DNA of 64,000 bases from the NCBI GenBank assembly GCA_029856125.1, contig JAHQWJ010000139.1:1-64000 (forward strand), in the 5' to 3' direction. This DNA comes from Promethearchaeia archaeon. Its GTDB lineage: Archaea; Asgardarchaeota; Lokiarchaeia; Sigyniarchaeales; SOKP01. Both the position numbers and the translations under genes were made by a program. How positions within the stretch are numbered: the stretch's first letter is position 1; every line of letters starts with the position of its first letter. The notes beneath the pieces are model-generated. The model saw nothing but the letters and a program-made list of their open reading frames with translations, ran no database searches and was not told the DNA's origin. Below are positions 49,913 to 60,389 of this stretch, in pieces.

Positions 49913-51857
49913 TATTATTTCCTCCTAAAATTGCATCGTTTGGACATAGGTATTCACAGATACCGCACCCTAAGCATTCATTTGAGTTAATATGAGCGAT
50001 GTCGTTTTTTTTAGTTAACGCAGGACAGTAAAATTGATTGTAACACAAACCACAGTTAGTGCATAATTCTTCGTCAACATACCTTACTTCCAGTGTGTTT
50101 CTTTGATTATATTTTTGGATGCATTCATCTTCAATTACAATAACTTGCATGTCATTTTTCTCTAAGACACTTTGACCTTTTTCATATAAAATTTCTTCCA
50201 GATTATGGAGATAATTCTCATCATTTCCTTTTTGGTGCTTGATTATACTGACATTTGCACCAGTACCTTGTAAAAGCCTCCCTAAATCTACTTTTTTCTT
50301 ATTGGATCCTTCCTGATAATAACGATTATCACTTCCTGGGTGTGGTTGTTGGCCAGTCATCCCGATCCACCCATTATCTAAAATTAATACTAAAATAGGG
50401 GCTTTATTGTAGACACCATTTATTAATGCCGGTATTCCAGAATGAAAAAAAGTGCCATCTCCAATAATAGCAATATTTAAGCTGTCGTCAGTGTGCGCAA
50501 CTCCTTGAGCTAACGCAATACTCGATCCCATACAGTACTTCACGTTAGCAAACGAATACGGCGAGAAAGAAAGAAGTGTATAGCACCCAATATCTTGATA
50601 AAAGTAAATTTCTTTTGCGAAGTCTAATTTTAATTTCTTGACCGCTTTCCTTAAAGCATATCCAATCGTACCGTAAGGACAACCTGGGCATAATATGGGC
50701 CTCCTTCTAACTGTTTCATATCTTTTACCGTTAATTTGCCTTAGGTTTGTTATTGGTGTTAGATTAGTTATTTTTGTTAACGCAAGAGCAACTTTAGTCG
50801 GATTTAATTCTCCAACAAAATTCAATGCTGAACTTTCTTTTGAATAGGAAAATGGATCTTTCCCGTGTATTTTCGTTTGAACGCCGTTCTTTTGAGCAAT
50901 CGCTAAAACTTCTGTTTCGATGTACGCATCGTTTTCTTCTACTACAAATACTTGTTTAAACTGTTTAAGGAATGTAACGATTTTTCTTTCAGGTAGAGGG
51001 TTAATAAAGCCAAGTTTAAGGACAGGTGCTTTTATGTTAAGTGATTCTAGTGCTTCAAGCACATATGTATATGACACTCCACTTGTAATGATTCCTAAAT
51101 CGAATTCATTTGACACATTTTTATATTCGATTTTATTTAAAGAGCTATTTTCTGACTTTGATAATGCTCGATTCATCCTATTATATATCTGATCTTGCTT
51201 CAAATCTAAGAAATAGAGTCTTGACGCTACATTAACCTCAGGTGATAAATCAAAATTTTCGTTAAGTTTAGGTGGTACTAGTTTTCCAACTTTAACATTA
51301 CTCCTTGCGTGAGCCACCATAGTAACCAACCGTATAATTACAGGAATTTTTAACTCCCTTGAAATTTCGAACGCAAGTTTAGTATATTCCAAACATTCTT
51401 GGGGATTACTGGGTTCCAGAGCGGGCACCTTTAATAGTTTCAAGTAATATCTTGAATCCATTTCGACAGCACTGGAATACTGTTGAGGATCGTCAGCAAC
51501 TAAAACAACCATAGCGGAATTTTCATTTTTTGGGCGTGTAGTAGCAAGAGCAAAGAAGGCATCTGAAGCGACGTTCAAACCTACATTTTTCATACCAACC
51601 ATAGCTTTAGCTCCTCGAGAATATGCAGCACCTGCAACTTCAATTGCAACCTTTTCGTTAACGCTACTTTCTACCCAATTCAATCCTGCATCTTTAAATA
51701 ATTCTGTAAAAGTCTCTCCTACTTCTGAACTTGGAGTACCTGGGTAATAGGTGTAAACATTTATACCGCTTTCCAGAGCACCACGAGTAACGGCTACATT
51801 CCCTAAAAGAAAGAATTCTTCACCAAATTGGCCTTGTAAGATTTTGGAGCGTTCCAT
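49905..51857 (-). CDS. iorA: Indolepyruvate:ferredoxin oxidoreductase alpha subunit
   Basis: YYPGTPSSEVGE, CPGCPYGTIGYALRK, IIGDGTFFHSGIPALI, ferredoxin motifs at C-terminus. Confidence 0.93.
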   Translation of the reverse strand: MERSKILQGQFGEEFFLLGNVAVTRGALESGINVYTYYPGTPSSEVGETFTELFKDAGLNWVESSVNEKVAIEVAGAAYSRGAKAMVGMKNVGLNVASDAFFALATTRPKNENSAMVVLVADDPQQYSSAVEMDSRYYLKLLKVPALEPSNPQECLEYTKLAFEISRELKIPVIIRLVTMVAHARSNVKVGKLVPPKLNENFDLSPEVNVASRLYFLDLKQDQIYNRMNRALSKSENSSLNKIEYKNVSNEFDLGIITSGVSYTYVLEALESLNIKAPVLKLGFINPLPERKIVTFLKQFKQVFVVEENDAYIETEVLAIAQKNGVQTKIHGKDPFSYSKESSALNFVGELNPTKVALALTKITNLTPITNLRQINGKRYETVRRRPILCPGCPYGTIGYALRKAVKKLKLDFAKEIYFYQDIGCYTLLSFSPYSFANVKYCMGSSIALAQGVAHTDDSLNIAIIGDGTFFHSGIPALINGVYNKAPILVLILDNGWIGMTGQQPHPGSDNRYYQEGSNKKKVDLGRLLQGTGANVSIIKHQKGNDENYLHNLEEILYEKGQSVLEKNDMQVIVIEDECIQKYNQRNTLEVRYVDEELCTNCGLCYNQFYCPALTKKNDIAHINSNECLGCGICEYLCPNDAILGGNNNE

Positions 51858-52021
51858 TGTCTTGTGAAATTACTTTCCTAATTAATTTTTAATTTAGTAA
51901 ATTGTACTTTCACTTGCATTAAACTTTTATATAAATAAAATAAATGCATTTTATCGGTATTAAATTGAATTCTATTACTAATGATACCATCTAAGAGAAA
52001 AAATTAACAATAGCTTGCGAG

Positions 52022-53680
52022 GTGCAAGAATTGGTCAAATACAAAAGAGGTCACCTTTATTATCCCACAATTCCTATCCATAAAGTTTTAGAGGATACTG
52101 CTGAAAGATTTCCGGACAAATTAGCTTTTCTTTACCCTATGGAAATGACTTTCAAACAGTTTAAAGAGCAAGTAGATATCTTCGCTACTGCATTGAAAAA
52201 CTTAGGTGTGAAAAAGGGCGATAGAGTAGCCCTTTATATCCCAAATTCCATCCAGTGGGAAATCGCGTTTTATGGGTTAGAGAAAGCAGGGGCAACAATG
52301 GTGCCCATGAATCCCTTATTTAAAGAAACTGAGGTCAAATACGAAGCTAATGACTCTGGAGCGAAAACTATAGTAGTTTTCCAGCCATTATACCCAATTG
52401 TAGCTGCAGTCAAAGATAAAACAGAACTTAATACAATAATAATAATCGAATCAGAAGAGAATAAGGAGAATCTTAAAATGCCGGAGGGGACCATAGGATG
52501 GTCAGAACTAATGAAAAGTACAAAATCTGATCCTCCAGAATATGTATTCAATCCGAAAGAGGATCTTGCTGCGCTGGTATACACAAGCGGAACTACAGGA
52601 TTACCAAAAGGAACAATGCTTACGCATTACAATATGGTATCAAATGTAGTTCAAGCTAGTACAATGTTCGAGTTAAGTGAATTTGATATCGCCATGACTG
52701 TGCTTCCACTTTATCATATCTATGGCCTTAATGTTTGTATGAACCAGGCTATTTGGTTAGGTGCATCACAGGTTGTGACACCTCGATTCGATGCGAAAGA
52801 GTTTTGTGAGTTGGTAGAAAAATATAGAATTACCTACAGCCTATGTGTCCCTCCAATATTTCTCGCAGTTGTTAGACACTTAGAAGAACCGAGAGTTAAA
52901 GGATACGATTGGGAGGATCTTAAAATTGTTAATAATGGTGGGGCTCCAATTCCGCTAGAACTTCTTGAGAGGTTTTATAAATTAGCAAAAAAGAAATGTA
53001 ACGCTAAAAATGTAACCATCCAACACGGTTGGGGATTAACCGAAGCTTCCCCTGTAGTTGCCGCTAATCCTATGTCTCGACCTAAGATGGAATCCCAAGG
53101 AATTTTAATTCCAGATACTTTTCATAAGATTATCGACTTAGAAACAGGTGAAGAACTACCAAAACGCGGAGATGTTGGTGAGCTTGTTATAAAGGGCCCT
53201 CAAGTTATGAAAGGCTATTGGAACCGATCAGAGGCTACCGAAAGCGCATTTTGGACAGATTCTAAAACCGGAGAAAAATGGTTAAGAACGGGCGATATGG
53301 CATACATAGACGAAGAAGAATACGAACACCTTCTTGATCGGATAAAAGAAATGATTAAATATAAAGGTTGGAGTATCGCACCTGCAGAACTTGAAGACAT
53401 GCTCTTTAACAATCCTCATATCTTTGACGCTGCTGTTATAGGCAAACCATCTAAAGAATTAGATGTAGGAGAAATTCCGAAAGCTTTCATCATTTTAAAA
53501 CCAGAGTCCAAAGGAAAAGTGTCAGAACTAGAAATTATAGATTGGATTGCCGAAAGGATTTCTGCTTACAAAAAGATTCGAGAGGTTGAATTCGTTGATG
53601 AAATTCCAAAATCAGGCTCTGGAAAAATTTTGAGAAGAGAACTGGTCGAATTAGAAAAAAAAAGGCTTGGTATAAAATAA
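52022..53680 (+). CDS. AMP-forming acyl-CoA synthetase/ligase
   Basis: LVYTSGTTGLPKGTMLTH, GWGLTEASP, WLRTGDMAYID, KSGSGKILRREL; GTG start. Confidence 0.93.
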   Translation: MQELVKYKRGHLYYPTIPIHKVLEDTAERFPDKLAFLYPMEMTFKQFKEQVDIFATALKNLGVKKGDRVALYIPNSIQWEIAFYGLEKAGATMVPMNPLFKETEVKYEANDSGAKTIVVFQPLYPIVAAVKDKTELNTIIIIESEENKENLKMPEGTIGWSELMKSTKSDPPEYVFNPKEDLAALVYTSGTTGLPKGTMLTHYNMVSNVVQASTMFELSEFDIAMTVLPLYHIYGLNVCMNQAIWLGASQVVTPRFDAKEFCELVEKYRITYSLCVPPIFLAVVRHLEEPRVKGYDWEDLKIVNNGGAPIPLELLERFYKLAKKKCNAKNVTIQHGWGLTEASPVVAANPMSRPKMESQGILIPDTFHKIIDLETGEELPKRGDVGELVIKGPQVMKGYWNRSEATESAFWTDSKTGEKWLRTGDMAYIDEEEYEHLLDRIKEMIKYKGWSIAPAELEDMLFNNPHIFDAAVIGKPSKELDVGEIPKAFIILKPESKGKVSELEIIDWIAERISAYKKIREVEFVDEIPKSGSGKILRRELVELEKKRLGIK

Positions 53681-53687
53681 AAAAAAA

Positions 53688-54056
53688 TTATATGGCAGTA
53701 GGATCGTTCTGCATAATTCCGGAAATAACACCCTCAGAATCTTTAAAATAAGCTAACCAGCCTACATGAGGCACTGCGTGCTTTGGCCTCACGATTTCGC
53801 CGCCTTTACTTTCGATTTTCTCGATTATATCGTCAATATTAGCTACATCAATAGTGTTTACCACTTTTGGGAAACCTTCTTCTGCGTAACCTAAACCCCC
53901 ATCAATCCCTGTTTCGTCTTCGTCACCAGTCATAATGAGCCAATAATCCATAGGGCCATCCCATTTTTCAAACCTCCAACCAAATACATCTTCATAAAAA
54001 GATATTGCCTTATGAACATCCTTTACATTCATTTCAAAATGCACTAATCTCGGCAT
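53688..54056 (-). CDS. VOC-family (glyoxalase-like) protein
   Basis: VHFEMNVKDVHKAISFYEDVFGWRFEKWDG...YFKDSEGVISGIMQND. Confidence 0.9.
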   Translation of the reverse strand: MPRLVHFEMNVKDVHKAISFYEDVFGWRFEKWDGPMDYWLIMTGDEDETGIDGGLGYAEEGFPKVVNTIDVANIDDIIEKIESKGGEIVRPKHAVPHVGWLAYFKDSEGVISGIMQNDPTAI

Positions 54057-54137
54057 TAAAACACCTCTTAATGTTTTTACATTATAACTTAAAAGTTAAT
54101 TATAAAAAAGTTTTACTTATAATGTAAAAATTCCACT

Positions 54138-54737
54138 CTATACTTTTCTTTCTTTTTTACCTGCCTTCCTTAAAATAATTAAACCAATTATCGCTCCTAT
54201 AATAAAGGGAATGATTATTTGAAGCCACATTAATTCAATAGGTAGCAAGTAAATAGGGGGATGATGTTGTGTAAGGGGTGGTATTGTTCTTAAGTAATAA
54301 GAAATAGCAGAAGTAATCCAATTATAAGACCACGCAATAAAAGTGGCAACTCCTAACCAATTCCATGTCTTATAAATTAATCGCTTATTAAAGTATGATA
54401 GATATGTCTTTAGTATTACTATAACTGCAATGGGAAAACTAGGCCAAAAGTGAAAGTTAAAGCTTAAACTAGTTATTTCAAATGGCGGTGATGCATAGAT
54501 TAAAGATCCAATATACCCCGTGATCCCTGCAAATAATCCCAAAAAGAAGAGCGTTGTAGCAAATCCACCAAAAGCCCTGTGGGATCTAAACAATATATCG
54601 TTTGTTTTTAATAAACCTATCTTTTTCTTCCTAAAACCGGCGTAGTAGCCGGTTGCCGCTTGCACTGTAGCACATAAACACCCTAACATGGTAACAATTG
54701 TGTTAAATTCTGCTGGTTCAGCTGTAAATCCCGCCAT
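54138..54737 (-). CDS. Polytopic membrane protein (DUF4079-like, tentative)
   Basis: About five TM segments; SHRAFGGFATTLFFLGLFAG and FHFWPSFP. Confidence 0.55.
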   Translation of the reverse strand: MAGFTAEPAEFNTIVTMLGCLCATVQAATGYYAGFRKKKIGLLKTNDILFRSHRAFGGFATTLFFLGLFAGITGYIGSLIYASPPFEITSLSFNFHFWPSFPIAVIVILKTYLSYFNKRLIYKTWNWLGVATFIAWSYNWITSAISYYLRTIPPLTQHHPPIYLLPIELMWLQIIIPFIIGAIIGLIILRKAGKKERKV

Positions 54738-54892
54738 AATTAGTCGATTCCTTATTTTGTGATAAAACTCGCTTAATCAAGAGTATGTTTTAGATTATAA
54801 TAATATATGATATAGTTTAACATTCAGTATAGATTTTTGTTCTTCTTAATAATTTTGATTATACTCTATGAATTGCTCAAATAAGGTTTAAT

Positions 54893-55342
54893 TTATTTTA
54901 TTATTGCCTCGCAAGGAGGTGCGTCCTCTCCAATTGACCATAAGAAAAAATGGGCTCCTGTTGGTCCTAACCACTTAAACTGTTTTGCTATTATTTTCTG
55001 TTTTTCTCCGTAGGGTTTATCTCTAAAAGATTTCAAATAATTGTCAAACGAACTGTGCTTTTCTATTAGTTCAAGAAAAATTTTAGCATTAGAAATTATT
55101 GCTTGTACTTTCTTTCCGTTACGGATAATTTTAGGTGATTCTAACGCATCAGAAATTTCATCTATAGTCCAATTCGAGATAATTTCGGGGTCGAATTCGT
55201 TAAAAACTTCTTTGATACCCTTCCATTTTGTATTCACCACTTGATATGAGAATCCCGCATTAAAAACAGCTTTACTTAAAATTTCAAAGTATCCCTTTTC
55301 GTCATCAGGCTTTTCTTGAGGTGGAATAATTTTGTGCGCCAT
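54893..55342 (-). CDS. Tag-like (DNA-3-methyladenine glycosylase I fold) protein
   Basis: YFEILSKAVFNAGFSYQVVNTKWKGIKEVFNEFDP, IIRNGKKVQAIISNAKIFLEL, FKWLGPTGAHFFLWSIGE. Confidence 0.75.
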   Translation of the reverse strand: MAHKIIPPQEKPDDEKGYFEILSKAVFNAGFSYQVVNTKWKGIKEVFNEFDPEIISNWTIDEISDALESPKIIRNGKKVQAIISNAKIFLELIEKHSSFDNYLKSFRDKPYGEKQKIIAKQFKWLGPTGAHFFLWSIGEDAPPCEAIIK

Positions 55343-55488
55343 GGTTATTTCGTAAATTTGACAAAATTATACTTTAGGATTATTTTTCATTAAAAGAAAA
55401 CCTCATAAGGTTATTAAAAATTAAGCGTATTAAAAAATAATAATTTTAAAAGATAAATACGATAAGTAAGAATTAAACCAACCAACCC

Positions 55489-56586
55489 TCATGACTCAAA
55501 ATCTAATTTTGTTTGACGAAACTTAATTTCTTGTTCCCTTTTTTTATTTAAGGACTCCTTAAAATGAGTAATCCTTTTTTCAAGGCTTCTCTTAAACGAA
55601 TTGTCAATATTTAGATTATTTAAGACTTCATTAACAATTCGAAAATTATTAAATTCCGCTTTAGACTTAATTACAGGTATTATTATTGAGGTGTCTGACA
55701 AAAAATCATTTATTAAATTTAGGGATAGCTCTAAATGAGGTATCAGATTTTCTTCACTTTCGTGAAAGTTTTTTCCTTCAAGAATTCTCGATTTAATAAC
55801 TTCAACGCGGGGGTATTTTTCGTAAGCATACCCCTTTATCCCTAATTTCAGACAAGCCGCTAAGGTTGAACAGGTCCCCCCAAAGGGGTCTAATACTGTT
55901 TTTGCATCTGGAACCATTTTAATACATTTATGTGGGAGACCTATTGGAAATGGAGCCTCGTGCCCTTTTTTAATCGATGCTCCTGTAGTCTTCATATATG
56001 GGATTAACCATACATTGCCGGGATCTCTTAAATCGGTGTCAGAATACCTTCCAATATTGGATTTATCTGTGTAAGGTATACCAATCGCTTTTGGGTCGAT
56101 CTTGTATTCTTTAGTATTTTTTGCAAAGAGGAAAATATGTTCCCAGAGATTATTTAACCGTCGATTTCCTCCGGAGGGAGTGTAGTGTCCTTTCCCAAGA
56201 AACGATTTAACCCAGATAATATCTTGAATTCGCTTCCAGGATGCGTTTTCAGCAGATTTAGCGACTTTTTCAGATTTCCCTTGATCTCCGGCAGAATCAC
56301 CAATATTCAGAAAGAATAATGCACTTTTTTTTGCTACTCTATAACATTCAGACCAGATGGTAGTTAAGAAGGAATAATATTCAGCATCATCCATTTTATC
56401 ATCATGAATTTCACCGTTATCTGAAGAATATGTTTTTCCACGATTATAAGGGGGAGAAGTTATTACTACATCAATTGATTCGTCCTCTAATTCAGACATG
56501 TGTTCTGACGATTTGAAAAAAATCGTCTGATTTTTAAATTCCAATTTTCCCTCATTAATAATGTTACCTTTTTTTTCTAGTGCCAC
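55489..56586 (-). CDS. DNA N4-cytosine/N6-adenine methyltransferase, beta-class order
   Basis: VVITSPPYNRGKTYSSD then TVLDPFGGTCSTLAACLKLGIKGYAYE. Confidence 0.92.
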   Translation of the reverse strand: MALEKKGNIINEGKLEFKNQTIFFKSSEHMSELEDESIDVVITSPPYNRGKTYSSDNGEIHDDKMDDAEYYSFLTTIWSECYRVAKKSALFFLNIGDSAGDQGKSEKVAKSAENASWKRIQDIIWVKSFLGKGHYTPSGGNRRLNNLWEHIFLFAKNTKEYKIDPKAIGIPYTDKSNIGRYSDTDLRDPGNVWLIPYMKTTGASIKKGHEAPFPIGLPHKCIKMVPDAKTVLDPFGGTCSTLAACLKLGIKGYAYEKYPRVEVIKSRILEGKNFHESEENLIPHLELSLNLINDFLSDTSIIIPVIKSKAEFNNFRIVNEVLNNLNIDNSFKRSLEKRITHFKESLNKKREQEIKFRQTKLDFES

Positions 56587-56758
56587 AATTCGTCCTTCCT
56601 ATATGGTTATGCTCAATCTAAGAGAAAGTTTGCATAAAATCTCTCAATCAAGTTGTTTAAAATCCTTTTTAATATTTTAATAGGAAATCGTAATTTATTT
56701 ATTTGAGCCTTATGCTGTTAAAGTTATTTTTAATTTCCTTTCATGGAATTAAAATTTT

Positions 56759-56798
56759 ATTCTATCGAATTCTATATTTACAATATAGCAATAGAATA
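56759..56798 (-). ncRNA. Two-tier hairpin over tnpB stop codon, candidate omegaRNA/right-end element
   Basis: Outer arms tattctat/atagaata (56759-56766/56791-56798), inner arms ctatatt/aatatag with TAC loop. Confidence 0.35.
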
Positions 56799-57983
56799 CG
56801 GATATAACCCTACACCCTCTATCCCATCAACCAATACGGCATTTGGGATTACTTTCTTAATTATATTATACCCCGCGTTGACATCGGCATTTATGATAAT
56901 TCCTTTCTTACTTCGAAATAGCCCTCTGTTAATTCGCTTCCCGGCATAGGATTTGTGTTTTTGAATCGATTCGTTATCTAAAAAACTGCATTTAGATGTA
57001 TAAGATTCCTTTTCTAAGATAACATCAATTCCTATTAATTTGGATTTGTATTGAATTTGAGAAATCAATTTGAAATAGGGAAGTTGAACGAATTTTTGGT
57101 TATTTCTCCGCCCCATGTTAACTTTTTGTTTCCAGAAGCGATTATACCCTATAACAATCGTTCCAAAATTATTTACGACACAATGGTTAATAATTTTCCT
57201 TGAAATTTTATGAAATTGGTCGTTAATCTTGTTATTTCGTCTTTGAGTAAGTTTCTGAATTCTTCTCGTTCCAAGCGGGATACCCTGCTTATCTTTAATT
57301 CTATTATATTTTGCAACTTGTTTATTGTAAAATTGATTAGTGGACTTCGCAATACCGCCTTTAATAATTACAGGTTGTAGTCCTGCATTATTTACCATAG
57401 TTACAATATTTGCTAATCCTAAATCAATCCCTAATATTCTTTTTTTATCTACTTTTAGATTTTTTACTTCTTTCTCGTATATAATCTCTACAATATAATA
57501 AAATCCTCTAGGAACGAGCCTTACCTGATGTAATTGGTTTTTAATGCGCGTTTTTATAGGAGATATGGCGACTTTTTTAGGAAAATATAAGTTGCCCTCC
57601 CTGATTCGGCATTGTTGATTAGTGAAAATTAGTGTGAACTCTCCGTTTCTTTTCTTATACTTTGGAGGTCTAGGGCGTCCTTGATACTTTCTTGGTTGTA
57701 CCTTCCAATTTTTAAGAGATTTAAAAAATGATTTCCAATTCTTATCAACTAATCTTAATATCTGCTGAGATGTTTGCGACGGAAGTTTTTGATATGTTTT
57801 TTTATCTTTTAACATATACCATAAATCGTAGTATCTTAACCAGTTTCCTAGATAAAATAATTCTTGCCTTACATAATAATTTGCTACATTATAGAGGTTT
57901 TTGGATAAATGACATAAGCACGAGATGTGTGGTGTCTTTTTTGTTTGAATTTGTTCTGTCAGTCTCATCCCTATGTCTTTCAA
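56778..57983 (-). mobile_element. tnpB: IS200/IS605-family TnpB nuclease gene (no TnpA visible)
   Basis: RuvC motifs ILGIDLGLANIVTM, EKESYTSKCSFLDNE, INADVNAGYNI; C-terminal zinc-finger CxxC pairs absent. Confidence 0.9.
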
Positions 57984-58384
57984 TAGATAAATATACTAAT
58001 AAAAAATAAGAGAGTGTAAATTTACAGATAATTTAGAGGGATTTTAAGGAAGATATAAATGAAGGGAAATTAAAATTAATCTGCTGTTAATAAGGTAAAA
58101 TTACGAGACTCATTATCTTTTCAATTTATAGATTTCATATTTAGATAGAGAGCGAATAATTTAAAATTCAGCGAGATCAGGCGGTTTTCTTGATATGAGG
58201 AAATAAGGAAGAACACCAACACATTAAGAGTTTCACAGATACTCCTCTTTGTATAAACAAATCGTTATACAAATTAACATTGGTTTGAGGAATTAAGAGA
58301 ATATAATAGTTACATTTAATAATCTCCAAATTAAACTTTCTATCGGAGAAGAAAGGTTACTTTTTCCAAATGAGGAGGTATAAA

Positions 58385-58555
58385 ATGAATACGGAAGTCA
58401 AACCTTGGGAAGACTCGTTATTATCGTGCCCATTTACGCGTTCGTGCCACCTACCCAAAGCTAAGGAAGTTTGTGACTTTCCTAATTACAAAATGTGCTC
58501 CGATTACCAATCTGGGTTAAATAAACTTAAATCTACTTCTAAGGTATTACATTAA
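58385..58555 (+). CDS. Small Cys-rich protein, 56 aa
   Basis: Strong gaggaggt 5 nt upstream of ATG 58385; MNTEVKPWEDSLLSCPFTRSCHLPKAKEVCDFPNYKMCSDYQ (4 Cys). Confidence 0.65.
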   Translation: MNTEVKPWEDSLLSCPFTRSCHLPKAKEVCDFPNYKMCSDYQSGLNKLKSTSKVLH

Positions 58556-58657
58556 TAGTATAGCAGTCTTATTTTTTAACTTCTTTTTTCATATTACTGA
58601 TTTCAAGTTTATTTAATATGCGACAATTAATTTAGATATTCAAATATCAAATTTTTA

Positions 58658-60004
58658 GTGGAAAAAATGGCTAGACCTAAAGTAGTATTACCAGAAAATG
58701 GAATCTCAGAAGAAGAACTTCTTAAAAAAATGGAAGTAATTCGTGAAGACGACATAAAGTGGAAGGATGGAAAAGTATGGAGCCTCGTGTATCACGCTTC
58801 AGAAAAACACACAGAAATGCTTAAAAAAGCCTCTGCAATGTTTTTTTCAAAGAACGCCCTTAGTCCCATGGCTTTTCCCAGTTTAAAACAATTTGAAACG
58901 GAAGTAATTTCCATGGCAATAGACTTGTTTGGAGGAGATAATAGGTGTTGCGGAAGTATGACCTCGGGTGGAACTGAAAGTCTTTTAATGGCAGTAAAAA
59001 CGTATAGAGATTGGGCACGGGAAAAATTCCCCCATATTAAAGAACCTGAGATGGTTGTACCCAGTTCAGCACATCCATCCTTTGACAAAGCAGCAGATTA
59101 TTTTGGAGTAAAAATAGTTAAAGCACCAGTGGATAAAGAAACTCATCGGGCAGATGTAAAAGCTATGGAAAACGCACTGACCGAGAACACTATACTAATG
59201 GTCGGTTCTGCGTGTGATTTTCCAAGGGGCGTAGTGGATCCCATCTCCGAACTCGCATCTATTGCTCGCGAACGAGGCATTGGAATGCATGTTGATGCGT
59301 GTCTTGGAGGTTTTATGCTTCCTTTTGTAAAGAAACTTGGAAATAATATTCCTGATTTTGATTTCTCAGTCCCGGGAGTGACCTCTATTTCGGCAGATGT
59401 CCACAAGTATGGGTATGGAGCAAAGGGTGCCTCTACAATAATGTATCGCAAAGAAAGAGTGTGGAAGCATCAATTTTCAGTCTATACGGACTGGTCAGGT
59501 GGCATTTATATATCTCCTTCTATGAGAGGCACTCGGCCTGGCGGTCCAATTGCTGCAGCATGGGCTTCAATGAAGGCTTTAGGAAACGATGGTTATTTAC
59601 AGCTGGCTAAAATCGTCATGAAGGCTACCAAAGAATTAATTGACGGAATTAATCAAATCCCTGAACTATATATTATTGGAGACCCGGTAATGAGCGTTTT
59701 CTCCTTTACATCTGACATAGTGGACATCTATAATTTAGGAGACATAATGGATAAAAAAGGGTGGCATTTAGACCGAATTCAATTTCCAAACGCTTTACAC
59801 ATGATGGTTAATCCTCACCATGCTAGTATAGTAGCTACATTCTTGAACGATCTTAAGGACGCTGTTAAAGATATTAAGGAGCATCCCGAAGCATCTTCAG
59901 ATGGGGATGCTGCTATATACGGTATGGTAGCAAGTTTACCGGACCGAAATAAAGTCAAAGACTACATAACCAATTTCTTAAAAGCCCAATATAAAATTAA
60001 ATAA
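58658..60004 (+). CDS. PLP-dependent decarboxylase/lyase, sphingosine-1-phosphate lyase-like
   Basis: GSMTSGGTESLLMAVKTYRDWA, MHVDACLGGFMLPF, SISADVHKYGYGAKGASTIMYR. Confidence 0.9.
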   Translation: MEKMARPKVVLPENGISEEELLKKMEVIREDDIKWKDGKVWSLVYHASEKHTEMLKKASAMFFSKNALSPMAFPSLKQFETEVISMAIDLFGGDNRCCGSMTSGGTESLLMAVKTYRDWAREKFPHIKEPEMVVPSSAHPSFDKAADYFGVKIVKAPVDKETHRADVKAMENALTENTILMVGSACDFPRGVVDPISELASIARERGIGMHVDACLGGFMLPFVKKLGNNIPDFDFSVPGVTSISADVHKYGYGAKGASTIMYRKERVWKHQFSVYTDWSGGIYISPSMRGTRPGGPIAAAWASMKALGNDGYLQLAKIVMKATKELIDGINQIPELYIIGDPVMSVFSFTSDIVDIYNLGDIMDKKGWHLDRIQFPNALHMMVNPHHASIVATFLNDLKDAVKDIKEHPEASSDGDAAIYGMVASLPDRNKVKDYITNFLKAQYKIK

Positions 60005-60028
60005 TTTTAAAATCCTATTTTTATTAAT

Positions 60029-60367
60029 ATGAAGCTAAACAGATTAAAATCTATAGTTAACGATGGTGTAAGAACGTCCATTTCTAGCTCAAATGGTAAT
60101 TATTTACTTGATCCTTTTGAACATTATACACCTAAAGTAGAAATTAATATAGATTTGAAAAATAAGACGTTCACACCTGAATTAGAGGGGGACGCCGTTG
60201 AAACGTATTATAGCGCTATTTGTGACTGGTTTCATGAAGTGTTACCAAAAGAAGGAATCCCAATCGATGTAATCGATAGCGCAATTCTAAATATTTCTCC
60301 GAATGGAAAAGAATGTATTATAAAAGCTAACAAAAGAGAATTTAGATCTTTCTATTCATTTAAATGA
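60029..60367 (+). CDS. Conserved-looking small protein, unknown function
   Basis: 112-aa ORF, co-directional with the S1P-lyase-like gene. Confidence 0.55.
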   Translation: MKLNRLKSIVNDGVRTSISSSNGNYLLDPFEHYTPKVEINIDLKNKTFTPELEGDAVETYYSAICDWFHEVLPKEGIPIDVIDSAILNISPNGKECIIKANKREFRSFYSFK

Positions 60368-60389
60368 AAATACCATAAAGCAACATCAA

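Noticed and set aside
58792-59451. Minus-strand ORFs inside the S1P-lyase-like gene
   Set aside because: Antisense shadow of a confident CDS.
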